A stretch of 64,000 nt of DNA, taken from contig NZ_JACVPD010000002.1 of assembly GCF_018882095.1 (NCBI RefSeq), positions 310,001 through 374,000 of the forward strand, in the 5' to 3' direction. This document shows positions 9,480 through 18,430 of this stretch, in pieces. The translations under genes were made by a program, and so were the position numbers. Numbering within the stretch: the stretch's first letter is position 1; each line of letters starts with the position of its first letter. The stretch comes from Polynucleobacter sp. CS-Odin-A6 (GTDB lineage Bacteria; Pseudomonadota; Gammaproteobacteria; Burkholderiales; Burkholderiaceae). The notes beneath the pieces were generated by a model. It was not told the DNA's origin, did not search any database, and saw nothing but the letters and a program-made list of their open reading frames with translations.

Positions 9480-9495
9480 ACACTACATCTAGTGT
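9480..9495 (-). promoter_or_regulatory. NrdR box, proximal
   Basis: ACACTACATCTAGTGT, a 16-bp near-perfect palindrome (arms ACACTA/TAGTGT) that fits the NrdR consensus (ACACTATATATAGTGT-like). It lies 72 bp upstream of the nrdA start and just downstream of the predicted transcription start, as expected for repression of ribonucleotide reductase genes by NrdR. Confidence 0.8.
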
Positions 9496-9510
9496 CTTGA
9501 AGCGAATTAG

Positions 9511-9526
9511 CTACTAAGTATAGGGA
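9511..9526 (-). promoter_or_regulatory. NrdR box, distal (degenerate)
   Basis: CTACTAAGTATAGGGA matches about 10 of 16 positions of the NrdR consensus and begins exactly 31 bp from the proximal box, i.e. three helical turns, the spacing typical of paired NrdR boxes. It overlaps the predicted -10 element. Alone it would be unconvincing; the spacing is what supports it. Confidence 0.6.
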
Positions 9527-9545
9527 AATATTTGGAATTTGGTAA
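9517..9545 (-). promoter_or_regulatory. Predicted sigma-70 promoter of nrdAB
   Basis: Minus strand TTACCA (9540-9545) - 17 bp - TATACT (9517-9522). Both boxes are 4-5 of 6 to consensus and the spacing is ideal. Start of transcription would be near 9510, placing one NrdR box over the -10 and the other just downstream. Confidence 0.6.
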
Positions 9546-9639
9546 GATATTTCTGATGAATATTTATAAGTATTTTTCCCTATATTTTCAATAAATTAGG
9601 ATCTATTTTGGTGCGGATTTTGCAACCCTTTTTAGCCAA

Positions 9640-9666
9640 AGGGGAAGAAAGTGAGCTTGTGCTCAC
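9640..9666 (-). terminator. Possible terminator after ampD
   Basis: Perfect inverted repeat GTGAGC-TTGT-GCTCAC at 9651-9666, 17 bp past the ampD stop on the minus strand, followed by a pyrimidine-rich TTTCTTCCCC tail. Short stem and interrupted T run make it a weak candidate. Confidence 0.45.
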
Positions 9667-9682
9667 ATACGAATTATCAGCC

Positions 9683-10501
9683 CTAGCGGGATCGCAGCCC
9701 AAAGGGTAATTTCTCGATAGAAATGTTGTTTTTAGTTTGAAATTTTTTCCAGTCAAACTGAATGCCTGGGTCAGTTTTTCTTCCTGGTGCAATATCGCTG
9801 TGTCCAGCGAACTGTAGATTAGGGTGAATAGCCTGAAGTTGAGAGCTCAGTTGAACCAGTGCATCATACTGAATTTCTTCAAAAGGGATCTCCGAATCTC
9901 CCTCTAACTCAATGCCAATCGAAAAATCGTTGCATTTTTCACGGCCAAAAAAAGAGGAAAGGCCGGCATGCCAAGCTTTATTTTGAGTGGAAACAAACTG
10001 AAAAACCTCGCCATGACGGGAGATTAAAAAATGACTTGAAACTTTCTGATCAGCAATCTCTTCAAAATAAGGATGGAGAGAGGGCTCTAGCTTGTTTTGG
10101 AAAAAATCCACGATTAATTGGGTGCAACTCTGGTCTGCAAAACCTCCGGGAGGCAAACTAATGTGATGGATCACCACTAAATCGGGGCTAATGCCTTCTG
10201 GCCTGGTATCGTAATTTGGTGAAGTGCGCCAGCGAGCAGAACCAAGCCAGCCCCCTTCATCCAATTGATGGAGATGCTCTTGGGAGCAGTAAAAGCGCCC
10301 ATCGTGAGCGATCGCATTTGGCTGAGGTAGATGCACTTTGCAGCACTGACATTGCACCATTGCCTCTGGAGCGATAACGCTTTCCGCCTGACGAGACCGA
10401 GGATCAGAAGACTTGTTGAGAGTATTTTTTGCCTGTTTTTTACCCTTAAACCATAGGTAAAAAAGTCCGATACCCGCAATTAATAATAACCACTTAAACA
10501 A
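9683..10501 (-). CDS. ampD: AmpD-type N-acetyl-anhydromuramoyl-L-alanine amidase fused to an N-terminal PP0621-like membrane/zinc-ribbon segment
   Basis: The C-terminal part (about residues 82-262) is an amidase_2 domain that cleaves the peptide from anhydro-muropeptides in cell-wall recycling. Zinc ligands are His112 (VIHHIS), His234 (GHSDIAPG) and Asp244 (KTDPG), with Lys242 nearby. AmpD is usually about 180-190 residues and cytoplasmic. Here 80 residues precede it: a membrane helix (3-17), a basic linker, and a small zinc-ribbon (Cys51, Cys53/54, Cys72, His76) like the PP0621 family, normally a separate small gene next to ampD in Burkholderiales. If the helix is used as an anchor the enzyme would sit at the inner membrane. 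No frame break is seen. The CcsA-like gene lies 3 bp upstream, so they are co-transcribed. Confidence 0.9.
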   Translation of the reverse strand: MFKWLLLIAGIGLFYLWFKGKKQAKNTLNKSSDPRSRQAESVIAPEAMVQCQCCKVHLPQPNAIAHDGRFYCSQEHLHQLDEGGWLGSARWRTSPNYDTRPEGISPDLVVIHHISLPPGGFADQSCTQLIVDFFQNKLEPSLHPYFEEIADQKVSSHFLISRHGEVFQFVSTQNKAWHAGLSSFFGREKCNDFSIGIELEGDSEIPFEEIQYDALVQLSSQLQAIHPNLQFAGHSDIAPGRKTDPGIQFDWKKFQTKNNISIEKLPFGLRSR

Positions 10502-10504
10502 GGG

Positions 10505-11353
10505 TCATGCTTTCTGCAGAACCACTTCCAGTACAAACCGACTACCAACATAAGCGAGTAATAAGATAACGTAAGCGCTCAAAACCCAGCGAATTGCTGC
10601 CCAACCCCGTAAGCCGACCCACAAACGGGCTATCAGTAAGCCCGCAAACAAGATCCAGGAAACGAGCGCAAAAATCGTTTTATGATCAAGCACTAAAGGC
10701 TTGCCAAATAAAGCCTGTGAAAAAAATAGACCAGAGAAAACGGTCAGACTTAAAAGTGCAAAACCAACATAAAGTAAATTAAATAGCAGGCCTTCCATCG
10801 TCAACAAGGGGGGCAAATCTTCCAACCAACGAGCAAGACGACTATTAGGGACAATCGCTAATTGACGATGCAAGGCGCGGTCGTAAACACTCATCAGCAT
10901 GGCCTGCATAGCCGCTAAACTCAATAGACCCACTGAAATTGTGGCCACAATAAAGTGCGCCTTGAACCAGGGGTCTGAAACTGCCACAGGAGAAATTAAT
11001 ACCCCTGGGAAAAAGATTGGGAGCAAAGAACAAAATAAAGCAAACAATATTGACATCCAAAGCAAGCTAGCGATTGGCAAAAACCAGGATTGGAACCAAT
11101 AAAATATGAGTCCCACCCAAGCAATTAAAGACAAATCCTGTGCAAATCCAAAAACAAAACCTTGGGGTGTAAAGACGGAATCATGCAATTCAATTCCATG
11201 TACTATCAAAATCACGAAAATACCCGCTTGCACTAACCCAGCAGAAAGAGCAGATTCCTTGGTCAAGCTAGCTCTCTGGCTCAAAACGAGCAGTAAAAGC
11301 AAATAAAGGACTGGGGGAAGCCAGCCGTAACTTGAGTAACCTAAAATGTCCAT
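10505..11353 (-). CDS. CcsA/YpjD-like inner-membrane protein (cytochrome c assembly family)
   Basis: A 282-residue polytopic membrane protein, about eight hydrophobic helices, with the tryptophan-containing segment seen in the cytochrome-c-assembly (CcsA/CcmC) family and its YpjD branch. In Betaproteobacteria this gene commonly sits divergent from ffh, as here, with only 20 bp between the two starts. Role of this branch in heme handling is inferred, not shown. Overlap-free but adjacent (3 bp) to the PP0621-AmpD gene. Confidence 0.82.
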   Translation of the reverse strand: MDILGYSSYGWLPPVLYLLLLLVLSQRASLTKESALSAGLVQAGIFVILIVHGIELHDSVFTPQGFVFGFAQDLSLIAWVGLIFYWFQSWFLPIASLLWMSILFALFCSLLPIFFPGVLISPVAVSDPWFKAHFIVATISVGLLSLAAMQAMLMSVYDRALHRQLAIVPNSRLARWLEDLPPLLTMEGLLFNLLYVGFALLSLTVFSGLFFSQALFGKPLVLDHKTIFALVSWILFAGLLIARLWVGLRGWAAIRWVLSAYVILLLAYVGSRFVLEVVLQKA

Positions 11354-11360
11354 ACATAAA
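11332..11360 (+). promoter_or_regulatory. Possible promoter of ffh giving a near-leaderless mRNA
   Basis: TTGAGT (11332-11337) - 17 bp - CATAAA (11355-11360), each 4 of 6 to consensus. Transcription would start near 11367, about 7 nt before the ffh ATG, leaving no room for a Shine-Dalgarno; none is visible. The elements lie inside the divergent CcsA-like coding sequence. Confidence 0.4.
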
Positions 11361-11373
11361 GTCTAATCGATAA

Positions 11374-12756
11374 ATGCTAGAGAATCTCACCGACCGCCTA
11401 TCTCGTGTTGTTAAAACAATGCGGGGACAAGCTCGCCTCACCGAAAGCAATACCGCAGAAATGCTGCGGGAGATCCGTCTGGCCTTGCTGGAGGCAGACG
11501 TAGCGCTTCCAGTCGTTAAGTCTTTACTGGAACAAATCAAATTTAAAGCCCTTGGTGAGGAAGTGGTTGGAAGCCTCAGTCCAGGTCAAGCGCTTGTCGG
11601 AGTAGTGCAACGTGAACTGGCTCAAGTCATGCGGGGTGACACCACACAAAGTGGCGACCTCAATTTAGCAACGCAACCGCCAGCGGTAATCCTAATGGCA
11701 GGTCTGCAAGGGGCCGGTAAAACTACTTCCGTAGGCAAGCTGGCCAAGTTTCTTCAAGAAAAGAAGAAAAAGAAAGTGATCACCGTTTCTTGTGACGTTT
11801 ATCGTCCTGCAGCGATTGAGCAGCTAGAGACCGTCACAAAACAAGTTGGCGCTGAATTTTTCTCCAGCAATGTCAACCAAAAGCCGAGTGAAATTGCGGC
11901 GGCAGCATTAGATTGGGCGCGACGCCACTACTTTGATGTTCTCTTGGTGGATACAGCAGGGCGTTTAGGTATTGATGAAGCCCTAATGCAAGAGATCAAA
12001 ACCTTGCATGCCAACCTCAATCCAATTGAAACCTTATTTATCGTTGATGCCATGCTGGGTCAAGATGCCGTCAATACAGCTAAAGCCTTCCATGAAGCTC
12101 TGCCACTCACTGGCGTCATCCTTACTAAGCTAGACGGAGACTCGCGGGGAGGCGCCGCACTTTCTGTGCGTCAAATTACTGGAGTACCACTCAAATTTAT
12201 CGGTGTTGCAGAAAAAATGGATGGCCTTGAGGCATTCGATGCCGACCGAATGGCCAGCCGTATTTTGGGTATGGGCGATATCCTTGCGCTAGTTGAGCAA
12301 GCCCAGCAAAACGTTGATGTCGCTAAAGCAGAAAAATTAGCCAGCAAGATTTCTAAAGGTGGATTTGATTTAGGAGACTTTAGGGATCAACTGGTACAGA
12401 TGCAGCAAATGGGAGGTATGGCCAGCTTGATGGACAAGCTACCCAGTCACATTGCACAAGCAGCATCCAAAACCAATTTGAGTGCAGCTGACAAGCAAAC
12501 TAAACGCATGCGCGGCATCATCGATAGTATGACCCCAAAAGAACGGGCTAAACCGGAGTTACTTAAGGCTACTCGCAAGCGTCGCATTGCGGCTGGCGCG
12601 GGCGTCGAAGTACAAGAAGTCAATCGCTTGCTTACCCAGTTTGAACAAATGCAAACCATGATGAAACAGTTTAAGGGCGGCAAGATGGCACGCACCATGG
12701 CATCTATGGCCGCTAAAGGTGCCACCAAAGGACTTGGTGGGCTTTTTAAAAAGTAA
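11374..12756 (+). CDS. ffh: Signal recognition particle protein (SRP54 homologue)
   Basis: GTPase that binds 4.5S RNA and delivers nascent inner-membrane proteins to FtsY. 460 residues. N domain helical bundle (1-90), G domain with P-loop GLQGAGKTT (about residues 110-118), DTAGRLG and TKLDGDSRGG motifs, and a methionine-rich M domain with a GMGDILALVE linker and MQQMGGM/MEQMQTMMKQ-type segments near the C-terminus. Divergent from the CcsA-like gene and convergent with proS 19 bp away. Confidence 0.97.
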   Translation: MLENLTDRLSRVVKTMRGQARLTESNTAEMLREIRLALLEADVALPVVKSLLEQIKFKALGEEVVGSLSPGQALVGVVQRELAQVMRGDTTQSGDLNLATQPPAVILMAGLQGAGKTTSVGKLAKFLQEKKKKKVITVSCDVYRPAAIEQLETVTKQVGAEFFSSNVNQKPSEIAAAALDWARRHYFDVLLVDTAGRLGIDEALMQEIKTLHANLNPIETLFIVDAMLGQDAVNTAKAFHEALPLTGVILTKLDGDSRGGAALSVRQITGVPLKFIGVAEKMDGLEAFDADRMASRILGMGDILALVEQAQQNVDVAKAEKLASKISKGGFDLGDFRDQLVQMQQMGGMASLMDKLPSHIAQAASKTNLSAADKQTKRMRGIIDSMTPKERAKPELLKATRKRRIAAGAGVEVQEVNRLLTQFEQMQTMMKQFKGGKMARTMASMAAKGATKGLGGLFKK

Positions 12757-12775
12757 TCCTTAAACGAGGTTGAGC

Positions 12776-14518
12776 TTAAGCAATCAATTGCTTGGCTGCA
12801 TCCACTGCACTAATCACTGTGGCTTTAGTTTCCGAGAGTGGGATAAGTTGAGACTCTGCATCAGTACGGCCTTTGAACTCTACCTGAGAGTCTGCCAAGC
12901 CACGATCTCCAATTACCACGCGATATGGCACACCGATCAGTTCCCAATCTGCAAACATCGCACCCGGTCTCTCGCCACGATCGTCAAGTACAACATCTAC
13001 ACCAGAGGCAATTAATTCATCATGAAGTTGATCGGCGGCGACTTTGACCGCTTCGGATTTGTCATACCCCATTGGACAAATTACCACCTCAAATGGCGCC
13101 ATCGAAATCGGCCAGATAATCCCGCGTTCATCATTGCCCTGTTCAATTGCAGCACCTAGTAAACGAGTAACACCAATGCCGTAACAACCCATTACCATCG
13201 GCTGTGCTTTACCTTGTTGATCTAAATAAGTGCAACCCATTGCCTCTGAGTAACGCGTACCCAATTGAAATACATGGCCTACCTCAATGCCGCGACAAAT
13301 ATCCAGCACGCCTTTGCCATCAGGTGAAGGATCCCCTACAACCGCATTCCGTAAATCGAGCACCAAAGGTTCTGGTAAATCCCGGCCCCAGTTCACACCC
13401 GTTAAGTGATGACCTGCATCATTGGCGCCACAGACAAAATCAGACATATTGGCAACAGTCCGATCAGCAACAATCGTGACATCGGCGCTAACGCCAACAG
13501 GACCTAAATAACCAGCTGGTGCATTACATGCTTGCTTAATCTCTGCTTCACTTGCGAAGCGTGATTCAAGCATGCCTGGAATCTTGCTGGCTTTGATTTC
13601 ATTGAGCTCATGATCGCCGCGTACTAGCACCATAAATAATTTGGCCGGACCTTCTTTTTGGTCAGCCGCAAACAATAGCGACTTCACTGTTTTATCAATT
13701 GGCAACTTTAAAAATTGGGCAACATCTACACAATTTTTTTGCTCGGGTGTTGCCACTTTACTCATAGACTGAGTTGCGGTAGCGCGTGCCGGAATTAATG
13801 AGAGTGACTCGGCGGCCTCTAAATTTGCCGCGTAATCAGATGTTGGGCAGTACACAATTGCATCTTCCCCGGTATCCGCAATTACATGAAACTCTTGACT
13901 GCCTGATCCACCGATAGCGCCGTTATCTGCAGTGACCGCACGGAACTTGAGCCCCATACGCTTAAAGATACGCGTGTAAGCATCAAACATGATTTCATAG
14001 GACTTCTTTAAGCCCTCAGTATCGCGATCAAATGAATAAGCATCTTTCATGCTGAACTCACGACCACGCATGATGCCAAAACGAGGGCGACGTTCATCAC
14101 GGAACTTCGTCTGAATTTGATAAAAATTGATTGGGAGTTGTTTATAGCTTTTGATCTCATTACGCGCTAAATCCGTCACTACCTCTTCAGACGTCGGCTG
14201 AATTAAAAAGTCACGATCATGACGATCTTTGATGCGGAGTAATTCTGGCCCCATCTTTTCCCAACGGCCGGTCTCTTGCCATAACTCTGCCGGCTGAATC
14301 ATTGGCATCAGCAATTCGATTGCACCTGCGCGATTCATTTCTTCGCGAATGATATTTTCTACCTTACGAATCGACTTCAAGCCCAATGGCAAATAGTTAT
14401 AAATACCCGCGCTGATTTTGCGAATTAAACCGGCGCGCACCATGAGTTTGTGGGAAACCACCTCAGCGTCGGAGGGGGCTTCTTTTAGTGTGGCGAGAAA
14501 TGACTGTGAGGCTTTCAT
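12776..14518 (-). CDS. proS: Prolyl-tRNA synthetase, bacterial type with editing insert
   Basis: Charges tRNA-Pro. 580 residues, the usual length of the bacterial ProS form. Class II motifs: motif 1 region near [11 protein letters not shown], motif 2 [17 protein letters not shown], motif 3 [13 protein letters not shown]. Between motifs 2 and 3 sits the INS editing domain (about residues 225-385) with the [13 protein letters not shown] segment that clears Ala-tRNA-Pro. The start [15 protein letters not shown] is the family norm. Diverges from rppH over a 50-bp gap. Confidence 0.97.
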   Translation of the reverse strand: MKASQSFLATLKEAPSDAEVVSHKLMVRAGLIRKISAGIYNYLPLGLKSIRKVENIIREEMNRAGAIELLMPMIQPAELWQETGRWEKMGPELLRIKDRHDRDFLIQPTSEEVVTDLARNEIKSYKQLPINFYQIQTKFRDERRPRFGIMRGREFSMKDAYSFDRDTEGLKKSYEIMFDAYTRIFKRMGLKFRAVTADNGAIGGSGSQEFHVIADTGEDAIVYCPTSDYAANLEAAESLSLIPARATATQSMSKVATPEQKNCVDVAQFLKLPIDKTVKSLLFAADQKEGPAKLFMVLVRGDHELNEIKASKIPGMLESRFASEAEIKQACNAPAGYLGPVGVSADVTIVADRTVANMSDFVCGANDAGHHLTGVNWGRDLPEPLVLDLRNAVVGDPSPDGKGVLDICRGIEVGHVFQLGTRYSEAMGCTYLDQQGKAQPMVMGCYGIGVTRLLGAAIEQGNDERGIIWPISMAPFEVVICPMGYDKSEAVKVAADQLHDELIASGVDVVLDDRGERPGAMFADWELIGVPYRVVIGDRGLADSQVEFKGRTDAESQLIPLSETKATVISAVDAAKQLIA

Positions 14519-14525
14519 GTATGGA

Positions 14526-14531
14526 TATAAT
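14526..14531 (+). promoter_or_regulatory. -10 element upstream of rppH
   Basis: Perfect TATAAT 37 bp before the rppH ATG. The best -35 candidates (ATGACT/TGACTG near 14500-14506) are spaced 19-20 bp away, so the full promoter is uncertain. It overlaps the start of proS on the other strand. Confidence 0.45.
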
Positions 14532-14568
14532 CAAATCATTGATTTTAAAGGATTTGAGGCACGATCTC

Positions 14569-15165
14569 ATGCTTGACCGTGAAGGGTATCGACCCAATGT
14601 CGGCATAGTCCTCCTTAATAGCCATAACGAGGTTTTCTGGGGAAAACGCGTTGGGCAGCATTCGTGGCAGTTCCCCCAAGGTGGGATTCAACATGGTGAA
14701 AGCCCCGAGCAGGCCATGTATCGCGAATTGCATGAGGAAGTTGGCTTGCTACCAGAACATGTCCAAATTATTGGGCGCACTAGGGACTGGCTTCGTTACG
14801 ATGTCCCAGAGGAGTTTTTGCGTCGGCAACATCCCTCCAAAACCCATCGGGCAAGCTATCGCGGCCAAAAACAAATCTGGTTTTTATTGCGTTTAGTGGG
14901 TCAAGATAGCGATATTCACCTACGCGCCTCTGAGCACCCAGAATTTGATGCTTGGCGCTGGATCCCTTTTTGGATTCAATTGGACTCTGTAATTGACTTC
15001 AAGCGCGAAGTCTATCAATTGGCTCTCTCTGAACTTGCTCGCTACCTATCCCATGGGATTCGCATGCAACAATTGGCTTGGGGATCTCCGCTGGATCTAC
15101 TTCAATCCTTTTATAAGGATGAAGTAAATCAGCTCACAGAAGTAAAACCTACTGATAAGCCATGA
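14569..15165 (+). CDS. rppH: RNA pyrophosphohydrolase (Nudix)
   Basis: Removes pyrophosphate from 5'-triphosphate RNA to trigger decay. Nudix box [23 protein letters not shown] matches Gx5Ex7REUxEExGU. The family N-terminus [17 protein letters not shown] fixes the start at ATG 14569, with GAGG upstream; a longer in-frame extension back to 14488 overlaps proS and is not family sequence. 198 residues, typical. The stop overlaps the next gene's start (ATGATGA), so the two are translationally coupled. The C-terminal 40 residues beyond the Nudix fold are ordinary for Betaproteobacteria. Confidence 0.95.
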   Translation: MLDREGYRPNVGIVLLNSHNEVFWGKRVGQHSWQFPQGGIQHGESPEQAMYRELHEEVGLLPEHVQIIGRTRDWLRYDVPEEFLRRQHPSKTHRASYRGQKQIWFLLRLVGQDSDIHLRASEHPEFDAWRWIPFWIQLDSVIDFKREVYQLALSELARYLSHGIRMQQLAWGSPLDLLQSFYKDEVNQLTEVKPTDKP

Positions 15166-15731
15166 TGACACTCTCTATTCGTAGCATTCCACTCCTCCCC
15201 ATTAGCTTGGCCTTTTGTTTAACTTTGGCGGGATGCGCAGGGGATCCCCTAGAAAGTGGCGTTGATCCATTTGCGCCAATGGTTTTCAAAGAGGGCGTAA
15301 CTGCAATGCCTCTAAATCCACCAAATGCAACCACCATCCAACCTTTTTACGTATCTCAACAAACCATTTTTAAGTTTGCGGTGGATACCGACTCCATTTT
15401 GATCGGGAATGACGGTGTGACGAGATATATCGTTATTTTGACGAGCCCTAATGGCAACAGCCAAGTGCAGTATGAGGGTATTCGTTGTGATTCATTTCAG
15501 TGGCGTCTATATGGCACCTTTGAAAGTGGTACTTGGAAAGAAAATCCACTATCTAGTTGGCGGCCTATCCAAGATCGAACTCCAAATCGCTATCAAGCGG
15601 CCTTAGCGCAAGGGGCGTTCTGCAACTTTAATTCTCAAGAAAAGAACATCAAGACCATCATTAAATCGCTGAATCCCAATGGATTTACCGGTCAGACTAA
15701 GCCAACGAATTCATTTGGATTGATGAACTAG
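15162..15731 (+). CDS. CNP1-like family lipoprotein
   Basis: 189 residues with a lipoprotein signal: hydrophobic stretch then lipobox LAGC (about residues 23-26), so the mature protein is probably lipid-anchored facing the periplasm. The remainder resembles the CNP1-like family (named from a neisserial cryptic protein), with conserved [15 protein letters not shown] and SWRPI segments and a late Cys. Function unknown. It overlaps rppH by 4 bp, an arrangement I recall in related genomes. Convergent with proB. Confidence 0.8.
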   Translation: MMTLSIRSIPLLPISLAFCLTLAGCAGDPLESGVDPFAPMVFKEGVTAMPLNPPNATTIQPFYVSQQTIFKFAVDTDSILIGNDGVTRYIVILTSPNGNSQVQYEGIRCDSFQWRLYGTFESGTWKENPLSSWRPIQDRTPNRYQAALAQGAFCNFNSQEKNIKTIIKSLNPNGFTGQTKPTNSFGLMN

Positions 15732-15767
15732 ATTGGCATTGAATTCATTGTGTTGTGATTTCAATAG

Positions 15768-16550
15768 CTAAGTGGCGGCTAGATGAGTGCCTATCTTTTC
15801 ACCATTCATCAATCGCGTAAGGACATCCAACTCGCGCCCGCATGCAATGACAGTAACCGCCCCAGTTTGAGCTGCCACCTTGGCGGCCAATACCTTAGTC
15901 AGCATGCCGCCTTTACTGAGCTCACTACCAGCACCACCCGCCATTTTTTCTAAGGTAGGATCCCCCGCCACTGCATCGCTTAATAATATGGCGCTAGCAT
16001 CGCGTCTTGGATCTGCTGTAAATAAGCCACCTTGATCAGTCAAGATCACCAGCAAATCCGCCTGAATCAGATTAGCAACTAGGGCGGCAAGGTTATCGTT
16101 ATCGCCGAATTTAATTTCATCGGTAACAACCGTATCATTTTCATTAATGATGGGAACTACGCCTAACTTCAGCAAAGTCTCTAGAGTACCCTTAGCGTTA
16201 GCATTACGCTCTGGATGCGCTAAATCCGCATTGGTTAATAGAATTTGTGCGCTACGTAAATCAAAACGCGCAAAACAACTCTCATAAACCTGCACTAAGC
16301 CCATTTGACCGACTGCAGCTGCAGCTTGTAGTTGGTGAATCTCTTGTGGACGCTTTGTCCAACCTAGACGTTGCATTCCCTCGGCAATGGCACCGGAGCT
16401 CACCATTAATACTTCATGGCCGGCACTTAACAAGGTCGCCATCTGCTCAGCCCACATTGCAATCGCAGCATGATCTAAGCCTTCGCCATTATTGGTGACA
16501 AGACTTGAACCCACTTTGACAACAATCCGTTTTGTTTTCTGAGTATTCAT
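15768..16550 (-). CDS. proB: Glutamate 5-kinase, short form without PUA domain
   Basis: Phosphorylates glutamate in the first step of proline synthesis. The amino-acid kinase domain is complete: [47 protein letters not shown] and the lysine-containing [12 protein letters not shown]. It ends at residue 260 (IGTHLAAT), whereas E. coli ProB has 367 residues with a C-terminal PUA domain. Only 36 bp separate its stop from the convergent CNP1-like gene, so no PUA remnant can follow. Lies 28 bp after obgE on the same strand; rpmA/obgE/proB order is common in Betaproteobacteria. Confidence 0.93.
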   Translation of the reverse strand: MNTQKTKRIVVKVGSSLVTNNGEGLDHAAIAMWAEQMATLLSAGHEVLMVSSGAIAEGMQRLGWTKRPQEIHQLQAAAAVGQMGLVQVYESCFARFDLRSAQILLTNADLAHPERNANAKGTLETLLKLGVVPIINENDTVVTDEIKFGDNDNLAALVANLIQADLLVILTDQGGLFTADPRRDASAILLSDAVAGDPTLEKMAGGAGSELSKGGMLTKVLAAKVAAQTGAVTVIACGRELDVLTRLMNGEKIGTHLAAT

Positions 16551-16578
16551 AACAAATGCGCAATCGAATGAGGGCTAT

Positions 16579-17673
16579 TTAATCTGGGGCTTTGTCTTCT
16601 AGCGGAGCTTGATCTTGATAACGAGGATCAGCTGCACGCTCATCTGCATCGTCACGATCTTTGCGAACAGAATCCAAATAGTCCTGCAAAGAGTAGCAAA
16701 GCTTATCGCATCCTAGGCCTGTTAAAGCAGAAATCTCAAATACAGGTCCCTTCCACTTAAAGCGCTTAATGAAATCTGCCACTACTTTCTTACGATCATC
16801 CTCAGGAATCATGTCGACTTTATTCAACACCAACCAACGCGGTTTCTCAACCAAGGCTTCATCGTACTTACGTAATTCATTGACGATCGCTATAGCATCG
16901 GCTACTGGATCAATATTCTCGTCAAATGGGGCGATATCCACCAAATGCAACAGTACGCCAGTGCGTTGTAAATGCCTTAAGAAGCGATGACCTAGACCAG
17001 CACCCTCCGCGGCACCCTCTATTAGACCGGGAATATCCGCAATCACAAAGCTGCGCTCAGCCCCTACGCGCACCACACCTAAATTAGGATGAAGAGTTGT
17101 AAATGGATAGTCGGCGATCTTCGGACGCGCATTCGATACCGCAGTAATTAAAGTAGATTTACCAGCATTAGGCATGCCCAATAAACCTACGTCAGCCAAT
17201 ACTTTTAACTCCAACTTGAGTTTGCGACGCTCACCATCCTTACCATTGGTTTTCTGACGTGGAGCGCGATTCGTACTGCTCTTAAAGTGAATATTGCCCC
17301 AGCCACCAACGCCACCTTGGGCCAAGCAAAGACGCTCACCATGGGTAGTTAAGTCCGCAATTGGCTCACCTGTTTCGTAATCAGAAATAATCGTTCCAAC
17401 CGGCATACGCAATTCAATATCGTCACCCGCGCGACCATAGCAATCCGCACCACGACCTGGCTCACCGTTTTTTGCGGTGTGAGTCTTGGCATAGCGATAG
17501 TCGATCAACGTATTAATGTTGCGATCGGCAGTAGCCCAAACGCTTCCGCCTTTACCACCGTCGCCACCATCAGGACCACCAAATTCGATAAATTTTTCGC
17601 GGCGCATAGAAGCACTTCCGGCGCCACCTTGGCCGGCGATGACTTCAATACGCGCTTCGTCTATAAATTTCAT
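16579..17673 (-). CDS. obgE: Obg-family GTPase (ribosome assembly)
   Basis: Essential GTPase tied to 50S assembly and stringent response. N-terminal glycine-rich Obg fold ([13 protein letters not shown]), G domain starting near residue 160 with [22 protein letters not shown] and NKVD. The C-terminal tail is short and acidic. 364 residues, normal for Betaproteobacteria. The start codon sits only 9 nt beyond the rpmA terminator stem, and the only GAGG lies inside that stem 12 nt from the ATG, so initiation is unusual (see findings). Confidence 0.97.
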   Translation of the reverse strand: MKFIDEARIEVIAGQGGAGSASMRREKFIEFGGPDGGDGGKGGSVWATADRNINTLIDYRYAKTHTAKNGEPGRGADCYGRAGDDIELRMPVGTIISDYETGEPIADLTTHGERLCLAQGGVGGWGNIHFKSSTNRAPRQKTNGKDGERRKLKLELKVLADVGLLGMPNAGKSTLITAVSNARPKIADYPFTTLHPNLGVVRVGAERSFVIADIPGLIEGAAEGAGLGHRFLRHLQRTGVLLHLVDIAPFDENIDPVADAIAIVNELRKYDEALVEKPRWLVLNKVDMIPEDDRKKVVADFIKRFKWKGPVFEISALTGLGCDKLCYSLQDYLDSVRKDRDDADERAADPRYQDQAPLEDKAPD

Positions 17674-17674
17674 G

Positions 17675-17704
17675 AATAAAAAAGGCCTCGCAGTAGCGAG
17701 GCCT
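17675..17704 (-). terminator. Intrinsic terminator between rpmA and obgE
   Basis: Minus strand AGGCCTCGC-TACT-GCGAGGCCT followed by TTTTTATTC: 9-bp perfect stem (17683-17704) with a T tract that runs into the obgE initiation region. Should end most rplU-rpmA transcripts and leave obgE to read-through or its own promoter. Confidence 0.88.
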
Positions 17705-17761
17705 GTTCCTAAGAGTTAAATTCGGAGTGAATCTGAATCAAACGGGTCTCAGTCAGGCGCC

Positions 17762-18022
17762 TTATGAACGCGGGAGAACTGAAACCTGGGCCTTCTTCAA
17801 AGCACCCTTAACGCCAAATTCCACTTGTCCATCAACTAAGGCGAACAAGGTGTGATCTTTACCGATGCCAACGTTTGCACCTGGATGAACCCGTGTGCCA
17901 CGTTGACGAATGATGATGCTGCCAGCATTAATTTGCTCGCCGCCAAATACCTTAACGCCTAAGCGTTTCGATTCTGAGTCGCGGCCATTTCGTGTCGAGC
18001 CGCCGCCTTTTTTCTGTGCCAT
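17762..18022 (-). CDS. rpmA: 50S ribosomal protein L27
   Basis: 86 residues, the standard size. Starts [18 protein letters not shown], the conserved flexible N-terminal tail that reaches the peptidyl-transferase centre; no Firmicutes-type cleavable extension. Follows rplU by 33 bp and precedes a strong terminator at 17675-17704. Confidence 0.98.
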   Translation of the reverse strand: MAQKKGGGSTRNGRDSESKRLGVKVFGGEQINAGSIIIRQRGTRVHPGANVGIGKDHTLFALVDGQVEFGVKGALKKAQVSVLPRS

Positions 18023-18055
18023 ATCTTTCTCCTGCTATTGAGCCGTAAGCCTAAA

Positions 18056-18367
18056 TTAGGCTTTAATCGTGTTAATCAGAATTTCTGTGTAATTCTGACG
18101 ATGGCCTTGGTGCTTTTGATAATGCTTGCGACGGCGCATCTTAAAGATTGTCACTTTATCGTGACGTCCCTGGGAGACGACAGTGGCCATCACAGCGGCA
18201 CCATTAACCAGTGGATCACCCAATTTGAGTGAAACGCCTTCGCCTACGGCGAGGACTTGGTCAAGTGTGATTTCGCTGCCGATTTCCGCTGGTATCTGTT
18301 CTATTTTCAATTTTTCGCCTGCAGCAACTTTATACTGTTTGCCACCGGTTTTTATGACCGCGTACAT
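18056..18367 (-). CDS. rplU: 50S ribosomal protein L21
   Basis: 103 residues from the conserved start [18 protein letters not shown] lies 8 nt upstream. A five-residue in-frame extension (ATG at 18382) is not family sequence. Contains the C-terminal [16 protein letters not shown] signature. First gene of rplU-rpmA, driven by a perfect-consensus promoter at 18431-18459. Confidence 0.98.
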   Translation of the reverse strand: MYAVIKTGGKQYKVAAGEKLKIEQIPAEIGSEITLDQVLAVGEGVSLKLGDPLVNGAAVMATVVSQGRHDKVTIFKMRRRKHYQKHQGHRQNYTEILINTIKA

Positions 18368-18398
18368 GGTGTGAAACCTCAAATTAATTCTACATTTA

Positions 18399-18421
18399 AG
18401 CTAATCCACCCTGGATGAGCT
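18399..18421 (-). promoter_or_regulatory. Stem-loop at the 5' end of the rplU leader
   Basis: Inverted repeat AGCT-x-ATCCA / TGGAT-x-AGCT with a 3-nt loop, starting about 3 nt after the predicted transcription start. Could protect the 5' end or take part in autogenous control by a ribosomal protein; the role is a guess. Confidence 0.45.
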
Positions 18422-18430
18422 AAGCCGATT

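Noticed and set aside
9409..9483. 25-residue N-terminal extension of NrdA from ATG 9483
   Set aside because: It overlaps the NrdR box region, has no Shine-Dalgarno and is not family sequence; ATG 9408 is better placed.
12778..12793. Hairpin AAGCAA-TCAA-TTGCTT at the ffh/proS junction as a terminator
   Set aside because: It is within the last codons of proS, short, AT-rich and has no T tract on either strand.
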